64,000 nucleotides of DNA from Antilocapra americana (Eukaryota; Chordata; Mammalia; Artiodactyla; Antilocapridae). The position numbers were made by a program, and so were the translations under genes. The stretch lies in contig ML660213.1 of NCBI GenBank assembly GCA_007570785.1, forward strand, positions 1,883,414-1,947,413, written 5' to 3'. This document shows positions 24,691 through 36,593 of the stretch, in pieces (position 1 is the first letter of the stretch; each line of letters opens with the position of its first letter). The notes beneath the pieces were generated by a model. The model did not search any database and was not told the origin of the DNA. It saw only the letters and a list, made by a program, of their open reading frames with translations.

Positions 24691-26344
24691 GATGGCATAT
24701 AAAGAGCTTTGCTAAAGTGAGGTAGTGATTTAGGGTGGTCACAGCCCAACAGCATATAGGTATACACCTTTAAATTATTTAGTTTATCCACGGTTCTCTG
24801 GCCAGCGAGAGTTGTATTCTCAAAACTGTGGGTCACTCCCTAGTCATCAGAATAGCTGTATCTGATTCAAAGAGAGATGGGGAACTGAGAAGATGAAAAT
24901 AGTAAGTGCATACCATTGCCACAGTGTTACATAGCAGAGGCGTGGACATGTACACTGGAGCCTGAGATTTAAGCAACCCCCTCTTTAGAGGGTATACCAC
25001 CTGTAGGACTTTGGGAAAATTACTTATCTTCTCCAAGTATCTTAAAGAAGTTATCTCAGTTACTTATCTTCTCTAAACCTATTTTACACATTTGAAGAGG
25101 GGATAGAATCCACAGGTGCCAGTGAGCCACTGAGAAAACGGCTGCGAAGGAAGCTAAACTATTATGTTTAGCATGAGATTTCAGTGATCATGAAACTATA
25201 GTCTATGCCCAGTGACTTGCTGCCATATTAACTCAACCCTTTTCTCTATACATATTTAATTTCACTCTTCCTATGCTTTCTGATCTCAATTACAATAAAC
25301 CTATGCTGACCCAACAATCTCCTATGATCATCCTCAACAAAGACATCATAGATGTTAGAGCTAAAGGGAAATCCTAGTGATTATTTAACTATAACTCTTA
25401 CATTGGACAGTTAGAAAATGCACCAAAAGGGAAAAGGACTACTGTTAATAAATGACTTTTTCACTGGGCTTTCACACATATGAAAAGAACTGAACAAGAC
25501 TGGCACCTATTCAATGAGAGACTCATTGATCTTTTACGGCAATTAAATCATACGTATGTCTCAATATGTTAAACCTTATCAATATAAGCATCATGAATAG
25601 CATAAAAATAAAGTAAATCATTAGAAGTTTTGCTTGTTGGGATTCAGCATTTACAGTCCAAAATTGATCTTCTTAAGTTTTGAACAATGAGTTTCTGTCA
25701 AAGCTACTATTAATGGTTAGCCTTTAGGATATACACGAAAAACAGTGTCCACAAAGTCCGACATCCTATGCCTCTAAGGGGTCATCATGCTAAAACAGCT
25801 GTGATGACAACTGTGTATCTTTGATTTGTATCAAATGATGCCGTTACATATTAGCACAATCACAAAGTCACATAGAAGAATGTTGAACAATAGCTCAAGT
25901 TGGTGATTTGGGTTGTTGCACCCATAAATAAATGTATTAAAATCAGCAGGAGTTGATAAGAAATCCACTATCTACGTGCTATTTAGGTCTCGACTGAACC
26001 CAAGCATTCTGAGGGAAACAAGATGTCTATGCTATCGCTACAAATATAACAAATCTCATCCTAAGACAAATTGCCCAATTAATTATGTTGTATTTTGCAG
26101 GATCAATTTTAAGTAGAAATACACAGCATCTCTGATTGAATATTAATGATTAGAGTCTTGGACGGGTCATCCAATTGCTTTAGTTATCACACTATGCTGC
26201 ACTGTGTTTGCAAATTCATAATTTTCTAGTAAATCAATCAAATGTGAGGAGTTTGAGGGAGGCGTTTTGTATCTCTTTTTGCGTAGGTTATCTCTTCCTA
26301 TGCAAGAGGAATTGTTTGCTTTCTCATCAGTTACGCAGGGCAAT
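24691..26344. other. Unique intron
   Basis: No repeat or exon recognised. Confidence 0.45.
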
Positions 26345-26819
26345 TGTTAAAGGTTGACTTATATCCTCCCCCCAAATTAATATGTCGAAGTCTAACCCAT
26401 AGTGTAACTTCAGAATATGGCCTCATTTGGAAGTAAAGTCTTTACAGATATAATTATTTAAGATGAGCGCATACTGGAGCAGGATGCATTCCTACTCCAA
26501 AGTGACAAGTGTCTCCTTACACAAAGAATGCCAGGTGGAGAAACAAGCACGTAGGAAGAACGTCAGCCAAAGAAGCAGTCAGAGGTCAGGGTGATGCATC
26601 AGAAGCCACAAGATGCTAAAGCTTGCCAGCAAACTCCTAGAAGCTGGGGAGGGGTCTGGAAAGATTTTTCCTCCACAGCCTTCAGAGGAAACCACCAATT
26701 CCAGCACCATGATCTTGGACTTCTTAACTCCAGAACTGTGAGACAATAAACTCCTGTTGTTCAGGCCATCCAGTTTGTAGTTCTTTGTTATAAGACGCCT
26801 AGCAAACTCTTACAGGCAT
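26345..26819 (+). mobile_element. MLT1-family LTR (ERVL-MaLR), solo
   Basis: Starts TGTTAAAGGTTGACT, continues TCCTCCCCCCAAATTAATAT, has TTGGACTTCTTAACTCCAGA and CTGTGAGACAATAAACTCCT (polyadenylation signal at about 26743) and ends GCAAACTCTTACA at 26814. This is the layout of a MaLR LTR of about 470 bp. No internal retroviral sequence adjoins it. A BovA2 is inserted at its very end. Confidence 0.85.
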
Positions 26820-27067
26820 GCTGCTGGGGCTACTTGCGCTAAACCGCTTCAGTCGTATCCGACTCTGCGCGACCCCACAGACGGCAGCCCACCAGGCAAG
26901 AACACTGGAGTGGGTTGCCATTTCCTTCTCCAAGGCATGCATGCATGCTAAGTTGCTTCACTCGTGTCCGACTCTGTGCGACCCTATGGACAGCAGCCCA
27001 CCAGGCTCCTCTGTCCACGGGATTCTCGAGGCAAGAACACTGGAGTGGGTTGCCATTTTCTTCCTCA
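26820..27067 (-). mobile_element. BovA2 SINE (BovA dimer)
   Basis: Two antisense BovA units in tandem (GTCGTATCCGACTCTGCGCG and CTCGTGTCCGACTCTGTGCG), separated by CATGCATGCATGC. Flanked by a perfect 10-bp duplication TTACAGGCAT at 26810-26819 and 27068-27077, the left copy overlapping the MLT1 LTR terminus. Confidence 0.93.
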
Positions 27068-27214
27068 TTACAGGCATAGTTATAAGAATAAACGCTAAGT
27101 TGCATCAAGTTTTGCCACAAGTGCCACAATATATAACAACATATTCTACACACAAAATTATTTTTTAATTTAGAATGTTTACAGATTTGAGATAATGTAT
27201 ATCGTCTAGCATCT

Positions 27215-27274
27215 GATATACATGTGCATCATGTATACATATGCATATCATGTATGTACACATGTATGTATATC
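27215..27274. repeat. Imperfect AT-rich palindrome
   Basis: GATATACAT at the left end and ATGTATATC at the right end are exact inverted copies; the interior is built of CATGTA/ATATGCATAT units that are partly self-complementary. Confidence 0.6.
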
Positions 27275-29904
27275 ACACACTATGCAGTATATATACACAG
27301 AGCACAAAGTTTAAAAAGACAAGGGATTAGTCAATGCAGAATCATGCCAGACTCAGACGATTATATGTTTATATAATTTACTTTGATTAGAACTCATCTA
27401 TAGGATGAGTGATGCAGTTGAGAAGTGAGAGAAAACTAGACTTGAGAAAAGTAATGTATAAAAACTTCAGAACTGACAATTTTGACTTCTTAAAATTGCT
27501 GACTCTATTTTTGCAAAACTCTTTGTTGGCATGTAAAATATGTTTCTTTGAACTGGGAAATTATGACCATTTGGAGATATCAGAGGATCAGACTACTAAC
27601 TGAAATTTAAATAATGAGTGACTATTTTGCCCTATTTAGTTTACATACAGTATTTTATTCATGGTAAGAAATTATATGTTTATAGAATCAAATGGCAGAG
27701 CAATCTGTTTTAATCAAGCTATGTTCTCACACATGGACAAATTCTACTAATGTGGTTGCTTTACATCAATTAAAGATCAGACATTTTGGACTTAAAAAGA
27801 AAAAAGATGAATGCTTTAATGTAATTGGGGAGTCAAATCCACTGATAAAACATTTATGAAACCCTTATACAGGTTCCTCCTAGTTTCCTTTAAATAATTT
27901 CCCAAAAGAAACTTTTTGTGTGTGATGTAGAGAAAACATGATTGTATCAGAATCAGACTGTTATACCCAAATCATATGAAAAATCTAATCATATATTATT
28001 ACCAGACTATAAATGTTTTGAAAGCTGATGTTACTAATCTCTGTATCCTGGTGTTTAGGGTAACGGCTTATACTTAGGAGACTTCATAACAGATAGTGCT
28101 CAAGTGAACCAATCAATACTTTCTTTGTATTGCTCAAAAATGCAGTATTCAGTTGAACAGAGGCAAAAAATAAAAAAAAATAAATAAACAGTTCTGGCTC
28201 AGCATCTGAAAAAGCTCCAGAACTAAAACAAAAATTCACTGTCTTTGTCTTAAGTTAAAGAACCACCAGTGTTATGTAGTCCATGCAGCTACTTCTCTAA
28301 CTGTAGCCCTTTTTCATGGGTGATGAGCTTTAATTAATTTTATCATGTGCTTCCCTGAGGCCACAGGGAGATCTCACCACGTCTTTTTTTTTTTTTTCCC
28401 CCTGGCATTTTTCAGCATACCAAGTCCTCTCTTTTGGATCATCCTTTGATTTTTATTGACCTTTTTATTGACTTCTACCTGATCATTGGATGGACTTTTG
28501 ATTTTTATTTGACTCTGTTGTAATGATAACATGTAGATGTTATATAACCTTATTCTTTCCCTGTTTGTGACGCAGGGCAGAATACTCTTCTTTGATGAAA
28601 GGAATGGGCATAGTGTCAGTGTAGCTAAGAGCCCAGAACATTTTTGGAAAGATAACACAAGACTGGAATGGCAAAAGGAGAAAAGAGACAAGATACCAAA
28701 ACAGTTGATGAGTTTTTTCAATATAATTAAACATATAATATATAGAGATATATACTATATAAAATATAGATATTTTGAATGAGTATTTCTTCCTCTTGCT
28801 AAACCAAACCTATGGCCTCCATATCACCCCATCACCTTAATACAAAGTATAGCCCTCTTTGTCAGAGACACTGCTCCTATGTTTGCCTCATCTTATTATC
28901 TATAATATTATCTTATTATTTACATATCCTCTAATTCTAGATTACTCTCCCTCTTTATTCCTCTTCATCTTCTCAGCCTCAGTATTTCCTTTAATTACCA
29001 ACTGCTAAGGACTATCAGCCAAGGTCAGGAAGCAAGTGTGAGAATTCCATCTTCCCTGTTCTGTCCATTTTTGCTTAGATCAGACTCTCAGTGTGTCTGA
29101 AATTGTTCCCAGGAGTTTACACTTGCCCATGTCACCACTTTGGAACAAAATTCATCTCCCATACCCCAGACACAGGCTTTTAAAAAATCTTGAAGTTATA
29201 ATGGACCCTTGAGTCACAGCTGACTCAAGGTGTTGAATTATTTCCCCTTCTATAGGAAAAAAAAAAAGATAAAAAATTCATTTTCTTTCCTTCTAGTTCT
29301 TGGACTACATGCCTGTGTACTGCTGTTAACTTACAGATTGTTCAATATGCTTGATGATAACACTAATCACAGTTAGTGTTTTATCACCTGGAAAATAGAC
29401 AAAGCAAGATCCTGACTTAGAATAGACAATAGTGTTGATGTTTATTTAGCCTTCCCAAAATGTACTTCTAAATAGATTCAGCTCAGTAACTTCAAAACCT
29501 ATCAGCCAGATTTTTGATAATATAATCCTGCTGTTCAGTACTTTTCCTGAGTTCTAATTTACATGAGCATTGATCTGATTGCATGTTTTACCTTAAAAAG
29601 CTCTGCAGAGTCATACCCTATCTCTTTACTATTCCCAACTTTTTGGGAAGACACACACAAAATTAATTAGAAGGTAATTAACACACTATGAAAAATTCAA
29701 AACCAGATTCCTTCAAATAAGGGCTGCTTTAAATGTATTTCAAATAACACGGGAAGGTTATTCTAACCTGCATCAAATGTGATCAAAGACAATTTGAATT
29801 TAAGATGAGGTTTAAAAATGATCATTTTAAAATAGGCTTTAGGAATATAAATTTTTCATTTTTGTGAATCAACAAATAAGTCACATGGATTCCTGTTCAC
29901 CTGC
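27275..29904. other. Long AT-rich unique intron
   Basis: No family recognised. A T17 run is at 28383-28399. A 24-bp inverted repeat at 29207-29230 is listed separately. Confidence 0.45.
29207..29230. repeat. 9-bp inverted repeat with AP-1-like sites
   Basis: CCTTGAGTC, loop ACAGCT, GACTCAAGG. The arms and loop create TGAGTCA and TGACTCA flanking a CAGCTG E-box. Binding is inference only. Confidence 0.5.
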
Positions 29905-30015
29905 TGAACCCCATTAGAATGCAGTCCCTATGAAGGCAGAGATTTTGTTTCTAGTGCTCCACAGAGTCATGCACATAGAAGATGCTCAATAAATGTTCTG
30001 AATAAAGTTGAGTGA
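29905..30015 (+). mobile_element. L2 LINE 3' end
   Basis: GAATGCAGTCCCTATGAAGG, CAGAGATTTTG, then CACATAGAAGATGCTCAATA and AATGTTCTGAATAAA, the L2 3' terminal signature. Confidence 0.8.
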
Positions 30016-30059
30016 CTTATATGAAACATGTATATAGAGGATGTACCTTCTCAGCTCCC

Positions 30060-30150
30060 TAAAGTCATGATTATGCCCACTGGCTTAGGCATCTTTATGC
30101 TCTAGCACAGGGCCTGGTACTATGCTGCTGTTCAGCAAATATTTGTTTTT
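30060..30150 (+). mobile_element. L2 LINE 3' end, second copy
   Basis: CATCTTTATGCTCTAGCACA, GGGCCTGGTACTATGC and CAGCAAATATTTGTT match the same terminal block, more diverged. Confidence 0.6.
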
Positions 30151-31390
30151 TAAAAAGAAAGAATGACACTTTCACTTTCCCACATGGGTGGATCTCGTCC
30201 AAAACCCTGTCTCCCACAGAGCTGTGATTTCATTTCATGTGTTCCATTCTGTAACTATCCCTAGAAGGCTTCTAAGTGGACATGCAGTCCTGGGGAGGGC
30301 AGGAGGAGCCCAGAAACAGGCTGCTTCTTCTGACATACCAGCAAAGTGACATCTGTCAGATGAGCCTGCCGTCCAGATCGGGGGCCTGAAGGGATGGGGC
30401 ACAGACAGGTACGTTTCAGCTGAACGGAGGCAGACAACTGCCCCAAGGTGATCAGAATGAAGAGCAGGCCTTGGGGGAAAGCCTCTGGAAGACACACCAG
30501 CAGCCGTGGGTGGACACGATGCCTGTAGGCCCCCGGAGAGGGCACTGAGTTAGGCTGTAGCACTGCCAAAGGCAGAGGACCGACTTCAAGTTTTTCCTGG
30601 GGTAGCTCTGCTTCTCCCAGTCTCATCAGTTAACAACATAGGTCTTTCCTCTGCAGATGAAATAGAATGGACCCCTTAGGAGGTCTACTTCTTTGCATTT
30701 TAAACTTTGCAACCCACTTCAAAGAAAAACAGGGGAGGGGGCAGAGATCCCATTTTCTCAAATTACAGTTGTCATTCTCCGTCAGTCTTCATAATTTGGC
30801 AAATAGATTCTATTACTTGGTGTGCTGGAAAAGGGAGGTGTGGGGCATGCGATGCGACTTCCTGCAACTAATTAAGATACCATTTGAACCTGCAATATGC
30901 ACACGTTAATCTCAGAAGGAAACAAAAACTCCAGTCTCTCTCAACATTATGCAAACAGAGCCATGAAGCTTTCCTGTATGCTCCTAGTAAACACCCCTCC
31001 TGTAGCCTTCCTGCGGGAATACTGCTGAGGTTACCCCGGCTCTGTTGGTGAGGACGGTACTCTACTGAGCGCCTAAGGAGTTCACATAGGCTGGAATTTT
31101 CCCCCAAACTCCATTCCTTTGCAAGCCCTGCCACATATACCAAGAGTCTTTCAATACAGTCTGCCTCCCGGATGACTTCTCTGTGGAGTTCTCAGCAGCC
31201 AATCAAATGCTCTTCCTTTGGTAAAGTTTGATAGCTACCTCCCATTGCTGGAAAAGCAAGTCTTCTTATACAAAGTACTGTAATGGTCTGCAAGTCTGTC
31301 TCTCCTACTGGATTTTTAGTTCCTTGTATTCACAGGGTCTGAGACTCTGACATACAATGTTATTTACATTATATATACATATTATAAGAT
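30151..31390. other. Unique, locally GC- and CpG-richer intron
   Basis: 30190-31130 has noticeably more CpG than its surroundings (for example near 30363, 30378, 30410, 30505, 30580, 30848, 31062). It contains a 121-codon minus-strand open frame (30261-30626) without recognisable motif; GC-richness alone makes such frames likely. Confidence 0.4.
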
Positions 31391-31598
31391 CCCTGGTGGC
31401 TCAGACAGTAAAGCGTCTACCTACAATGCAGGAGAACCGGGTTTGATCCCTGGTCAGGAAGATCCTCTGGAGAAGGAAACGGCAACCCACTCCAGCACTC
31501 TTGCCTGGAAAGTCCCATGGATGGAGGAGCCTGGCAGGCTACAGTCCACGGGGTCGCAAAGAGTCGGACACGACTGAGCGACTTCACTTTCACTTTCA
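31391..31598 (+). mobile_element. Bov-tA SINE
   Basis: Starts CCCTGGTGGCTCAGACAG with B-box GGTTTGATCCC, runs to the canonical GAGTCGGACACGACTGAGCG and a (TTCACT)-type tail. Near-consensus, so young. Confidence 0.95.
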
Positions 31599-31674
31599 TA
31601 TGTATTATATACATCAGTTCAGTTAGTTCAGTCGCTCAGTCGTGTCCGACTCTTTGCAACCCCATGGACTGCAG
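31539..31674. repeat. 45-bp-arm inverted repeat (hairpin) made by Bov-tA and BovB
   Basis: Arms 31539-31583 and 31630-31674 are complementary at 42 of 45 positions, with a 46-nt spacer. The left arm is the 3' end of a plus Bov-tA, the right arm the 3' end of a minus BovB. Confidence 0.9.
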
Positions 31675-31841
31675 CAGCACACCAGGCCTCCCTGTCCATC
31701 ACCAACTCCCAGAGCTTACTCAAACCCATGTCCATCGTGTCGGGGATGCCGTCCAACCATCTCGTGCTCTGCTGTCCCCTTCTCCTCCTGCCCTCAGTCT
31801 TTCCCAGCATCAGGGTCTTTTCCAATGAGTCGGTTCTTTGC
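31615..31841 (-). mobile_element. BovB 3' tail
   Basis: Antisense BovB (CAGTTCAGTTAGTTCAGTCG start) to GAGTCGGTTCTTTGCA. Flanked by ATATACAT at 31607-31614 and 31842-31849, a probable 8-bp target duplication. Confidence 0.93.
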
Positions 31842-31934
31842 ATATACATAACATACAGTGTCATATAATAGCTACATTATTAAAGAATACATCAAGATGA
31901 TTATATACACAATCCTGTCAACTACAAATTGGCG

Positions 31935-32333
31935 CTTGCCAAGGGCATCTGCCATCTGCTTCTGTGGGGACTGAACCCGGCGCAGCTACAGCTGTCGCCC
32001 TGAAGGGAGCTCAGGATGGGGAGTAAGGCATTTCGTGCTTCAGGGAGACTGGTGGAACAGGTCTTCAGATAGATATTTTCAGGAACTGATTTCATGATCC
32101 CAATCCTTGCAGCTCCTCATATCTAGAAAAGCACTAAGTCCCGAGCAGGAAACTTCGTAAAATAAGTGCTTGATTGCACCTTCACCAATATGCGTTGACC
32201 TTTCCCCATTACGTTTTTGGAGAAGCTTCTCAGAGCTAACTGAGATGCTGTCTCCTGGGCTGCAGACCTCATTTTACCCCAAATAAAACTTAACTCACAC
32301 CTCTCATGTTGTGCATCTTTTTCTTAGTCGACA
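31935..32333 (+). mobile_element. Ruminant endogenous retrovirus LTR, solo (start uncertain)
   Basis: Ends CCCCAAATAAAACTTAACTC (polyadenylation signal), CATGTTGTGCATCTTTTTC and TTAGTCGACA, the R/U5 end of a bovine ERV1-type LTR as I recall it. The left boundary and a target duplication could not be fixed. No gag, pol or env sequence adjoins it. Confidence 0.65.
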
Positions 32334-32369
32334 GTACCATCAATCTCTTGTTCACATCTCACTGTATCC

Positions 32370-32490
32370 TGAAAATGTTTATTCACCCATTCCCTCATTC
32401 ACTTACTCACCACACAGTTAATCAATACCTATATTAGGCCAGTAAATTTTAAATGCTAGAACAGACACTGGTTTTGTCCTCAGGGGTCTG
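32370..32490 (-). mobile_element. L2 LINE 3' end
   Basis: TTTATTCACCCATTCCCTCA, AATACCTATATTAGGCCAGT and GGTTTTGTCCTCAGGG follow the antisense L2 terminal order. Confidence 0.6.
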
Positions 32491-32654
32491 AAATCAGAAA
32501 CTCTAAAAAAATAAATAAAAACAAAGGTTTGGTTGAAATGAAGATAGAAACAAATTACCAAATTAAAATAGCCACAACACAATAAAAAACAACATAGATT
32601 TTTCTCCCACTTATATATTATAAGCTTTGTACAGTTTACAATTTATTTCTTTGA

Positions 32655-32860
32655 ACAGGTCAAGGGACTTTGCAATGTATTTTCTCATTTGATTCTCATT
32701 TAAGTCTGGAAGAAACCAGAAGATACTATGGATTTCATTCTACAGATAAGGGGTGTGACACATTCATAAAAGATGAAATGGAAATATCTCCATTAGTAGG
32801 TAATGGTAGAGCAAGGTCTCACCATCTCACCCTATCAAACTGCCTTTAAACACTATATTA
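32655..32860 (-). mobile_element. MIR SINE
   Basis: TTTTCTCATTTGATTCTCAT, then TTCATTCTACAGATAAGG and AGTAGGTAATGGTAGAGCAA match antisense MIR. Confidence 0.6.
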
Positions 32861-33494
32861 GGTTTTGCAATCATTTATCAAAACTTAATACCAACTGTTG
32901 AATTTATTCCACAGTTGTAAACAGGATACAAATAATAGATACAGATAAAATAAGTATTCGTTCAATCATATTTCTTGTCCCTTGATGTAAACAAAATTGC
33001 TAATTGGTCTATAATTTATATTGCTCAGTTCTCTCCTATGAAATATGGAGAGAAAAGGAATTTCATGGGATATATTTGGCACCTTAAAAGCCCCCTCAAA
33101 AAAAAAAACAAAAATAAAAAAACTCAACTGAGTCAACAATAACTTGCTATAACAAAAATCTTCTTATAAATGAAAAAGTACCAAGATTTGATGGGAAACA
33201 TACTGACAGGATGTGAAGAATGGTCTTCTGGTCCTACTTGTCTGGTCCCAGACCACTTGCTAGTTTTGTCTAATCTGGGAGGTGGTGAGGGGGGTACATA
33301 GGTGGGAGAACAATGATATTTCTCTCTTTGAAATTCAATTTTCTCAACTATAAACCTAGTTGATACTCCCCCTGATGATTTCCTAAGATTGTTGAGAGAT
33401 CAGTAAAATGATACATATGGAAAGTATTTTAAAATATTTTATATTTTATGCAAATATAAGCTCTTTTAATTATTAACCTTCATCAGATCTGATT
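32861..33494. other. Unique intron
   Basis: A-rich run at 33100-33120; nothing else recognised. Confidence 0.4.
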
Positions 33495-34060
33495 TGTTTT
33501 CCCTCTCACATGCCTATGCCAATTCTAACTTGATTTAGTCTCCACAGCTTAATTACACTCAGAAACATAAAATTTTAAATATTTAAATCTCCACCTAATT
33601 TAATCTAATATTTAACCTGCATTTCCTCCCTTGAGTTTTAAACCCATTACTTCTTGAAGTGTCTTTGTTGACTAATGAGAAAAATTGGTCCCTCTCCTCT
33701 CCATAACACCTCTTTATGCATCTGTAAACAGTTTCCATGTGTCCCCTCTGTCTTCCTCCTTTAAAATTGAACACCCTCAGGTCTCTCAGCCTTTTCTTAG
33801 AGGCCCAGTTTTCAAATCCTTTCATCATTTTTTGTTGCTCTCTTTTGAAACCTCTGGCAAATGTGTCTATGTTTTTAAAAGCGTGCTGCCCCAAATGGAG
33901 CATGGTACTCCTCTCAAGGCCTAAGGATTGCCAAGAGGAGGCCAGTAGTCCCCTTGTTCATTTTATCCTAGGCAATTCTGCTAATACAACACAGAGTATC
34001 TATTGCTTCTTTTCCTTATTTTTCATAACAGTATCACACATTTTACTATTTCAAAGATAT
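33495..34060. mobile_element. Possible ancient CR1/L3-like relic
   Basis: CATCTGTAAACAGTTTCCAT, CCTCAGGTCTCTCAGCCTTT and CTGCCCCAAATGGAGCATGG resemble a widespread ancient mammalian interspersed repeat that I associate with CR1/L3. Family and orientation are uncertain. Open frames of 102-108 codons cross it on both strands without recognisable protein. Confidence 0.4.
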
Positions 34061-34129
34061 TAAATAGTGTAAATTAGAACTCCTGAGGGCAAGAATTATT
34101 AAAATTAACTTACTAATCTTACTTTTAGT

Positions 34130-34175
34130 CATTACCTAGGGCAGCATTTCATAAATATTAGGTACTTAATAAACA
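34130..34175 (+). mobile_element. L2-type 3' end remnant
   Basis: CATAAATATTAGGTACTTAA TAAACAT-type text resembles the L2 terminal block. Confidence 0.4.
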
Positions 34176-36134
34176 TGGAGTGGGCCAATAAACAATACAT
34201 GTATCTACAAATAGTAATACTTAAACATTTTTGATTGGATAAAAAATTTGATCCTTTCATTTCTGAAACATATTGAAGGGTAGAAAATATGCAGTTGACT
34301 CCTATGGGATTACTTAACACGATTAGATTAAAGTGGGTTAAAAAAGACTTTACTGCATTTTATTTACATAAAGCATCTCTTCATTTACATGAAATTTTCT
34401 GGAAAGTCCACCAGAAAACCAGAAACACAAACCATGAAACTAATGACCAATTAACTTAAAATCAATTACTGTATGTAATATGACAGAAGACCTTACAGAA
34501 TTTAACTGTACTGTCAAACTTGCTTAATATTTGATTTCACAGGACCAAATCTAGAGAAAATATTAAAGGATTTGGCAAGGTCAGTGACTAGCATGCAAAA
34601 AGCCTTCATCTTCTATCGTATCTGCTACTGTTTTGACTGTCAAAAATACAAGCCAGGAAACCAATAAATAGCTCTATCAAGACTTTCTTTGGGGAGAGCT
34701 AGTAAATGAGAGAGAGAGAGAAAAAAAAAAAAAAAACGTAATCTGATGCAGATGAGAGTTTGGATTTAAAGGAATCTGTGGTAGTGATGATATCCTTTAT
34801 CCTCTAAGTATTATGAACATTTTATCTGATCAGACTGGCTAAGAATCTGTTACCACAATGGTGCACAGTGAGGAAATAGCAAGTGCATCAGTAACATGTA
34901 GCTAATCTTCCCTAGCTATTCAGATGAGAAATGACCTAGAGTTTAAATACAGCCCTTTTAGGAGAGAAGAAAGAGCAAGGGATTCTTATAGAACGAGAAC
35001 CATTGCAGAATAAATGATGTCTCCTGGACTGTAGATTTTTTTAATGGTTGACAAACATATCTTTGGTATGGATTTTCATCGAAGATTTATAGAGCCAAAC
35101 TAAATCAAACACCTTTCATGAAACTTAAAGGCTCTCATTGGCAAAAACAAATATGTATCTTTTGAAAATTTCCCAATAAATTATGATTTTTTTTTAGTTA
35201 TCAATTATGTTTTGGAAATTTACATCATTCTACAAATTTCAGGAAGGGCCTAAGGGTTACAAAATATATTTAAAAAATAATTTAGTTAGCAGGACATTGA
35301 AATATAAAAATGATAAACTCCAACCAACAGTTTCAGTTTTTAGCCTAGCAACATTTTATACTGCTAACTGTTAATCTATGAAAATTTACTGGATTTTCAG
35401 GCAGTTTCTTCTCCTACCTATCTGGCTAATCTTTCTTGGTTATCCATCCCTGAATGCCTTTCATCTCCCAAGGCTCATCCTTGACCCCGAGTGGTTTAAC
35501 ACATTTTCATGGCTTTAACTTCCATCCACATGTTGATGGCTTCTTTTTAAGAATCTCTGGTTGCATTTTCAAACTCAAGCTCTCTTGAAAAAAGAAAGTT
35601 ATTATCCAGAGATAATGGTATGTTCTAAATTCAAGTCTAGGAACAAAGCCCAGCCTAGGGAAAATCCTTGGACATAGAGAGTGGGAAAGCCTTCAGGAAT
35701 TTCTCCTCCTCTCTCTGCTGCTTTCTGTTCATATGCTTTAATTCTCTCTCTTTTTTCCCCATCCCTCCAGCAGTACATCGCTCTCTGCTTCTCAATTAAT
35801 TTATGTGCCAATTAATTTTCATGTTTTATTCAAAAGACAAGAAAGGCTGACTGGTTATCTCTAGATTTCAATGTCAAATTCCTGTGAGACCTGGATCAGT
35901 CCTGCTTGGGTCAAACATTCTTTCTTGTCCTAACTAAAATTAACTGATCAGTGGAGTAAGGGTCTGTGATTCAAAGAATGTGAACACAGACATTTTAAGG
36001 TTAATCTGTCCCCTCCCCCTACTTTTATTTTTACTTTAACTGGTATTAGCCATCAATAGCATCCTATTTTTTATATTGTTAATAGTTGATTAACAAAGTT
36101 GTGTTAATAACAGTTTCAAAAGTACAACAATGTG
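34176..36134. other. Mostly unique intron
   Basis: (AG)n followed by poly(A) at 34708-34737. A probable L2 ORF2 piece at 35440-35595 is listed separately. Confidence 0.45.
35440..35595 (+). mobile_element. L2 LINE reverse-transcriptase fragment
   Basis: CTCCCAAGGCTCATCCTTGA, TTCATGGCTTTAACTTCCAT and CCACATGTTGATGGCTTC follow the L2 RT region around the YADD codons (here mutated). Confidence 0.45.
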
Positions 36135-36552
36135 CTTCAGTTTTTCATGTTTCTATTCTCGTTCAGATTCTTTTCCCATTTAGGATGTTACATAATATTG
36201 AGCAGAAATCTCTAGGCTACACAGTAGGTCCTTGCTAGTTATATATCCTAAATATAACAGTGTATACATGTCAATCCCAGCTTCCCAATTTATCCTTCCT
36301 CCCAACCCTTCACCCTTAGTAACAGTAAATTCCTTCTCTAAGTCTATGAGTCTGTTTCTGCTTTGTAAGTTCATTTGCATCATTTTTTCTTTTTCTGGTT
36401 CCACACATAAGTGATAAATAGAATATCTTTGTTTCTCTGTCTGACTTTACTCAGTGTGACAATCTCTAGTTCATCTAAGTTGCTGCAAATGGCATTATTT
36501 CATTCTTTTAATAGCTGAGTAATATTCCATCACACACACACGTGCATGCACG

Positions 36553-36593
<41 letters not shown>

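Noticed and set aside
30261..30626. 121-codon minus-strand frame, same strand as USH2A
   Set aside because: Local GC-richness lowers stop frequency; the translation does not resemble usherin or another known protein, and no good acceptor/donor pair was seen.
33595..34063. Open frames of 102-108 codons on both strands
   Set aside because: They overlie an ancient interspersed-repeat-like sequence and show no recognisable protein.
36531..36592. CRISPR-like or satellite array
   Set aside because: Simple (CA)n microsatellite inside an L1 3' end; no unit-plus-spacer structure.
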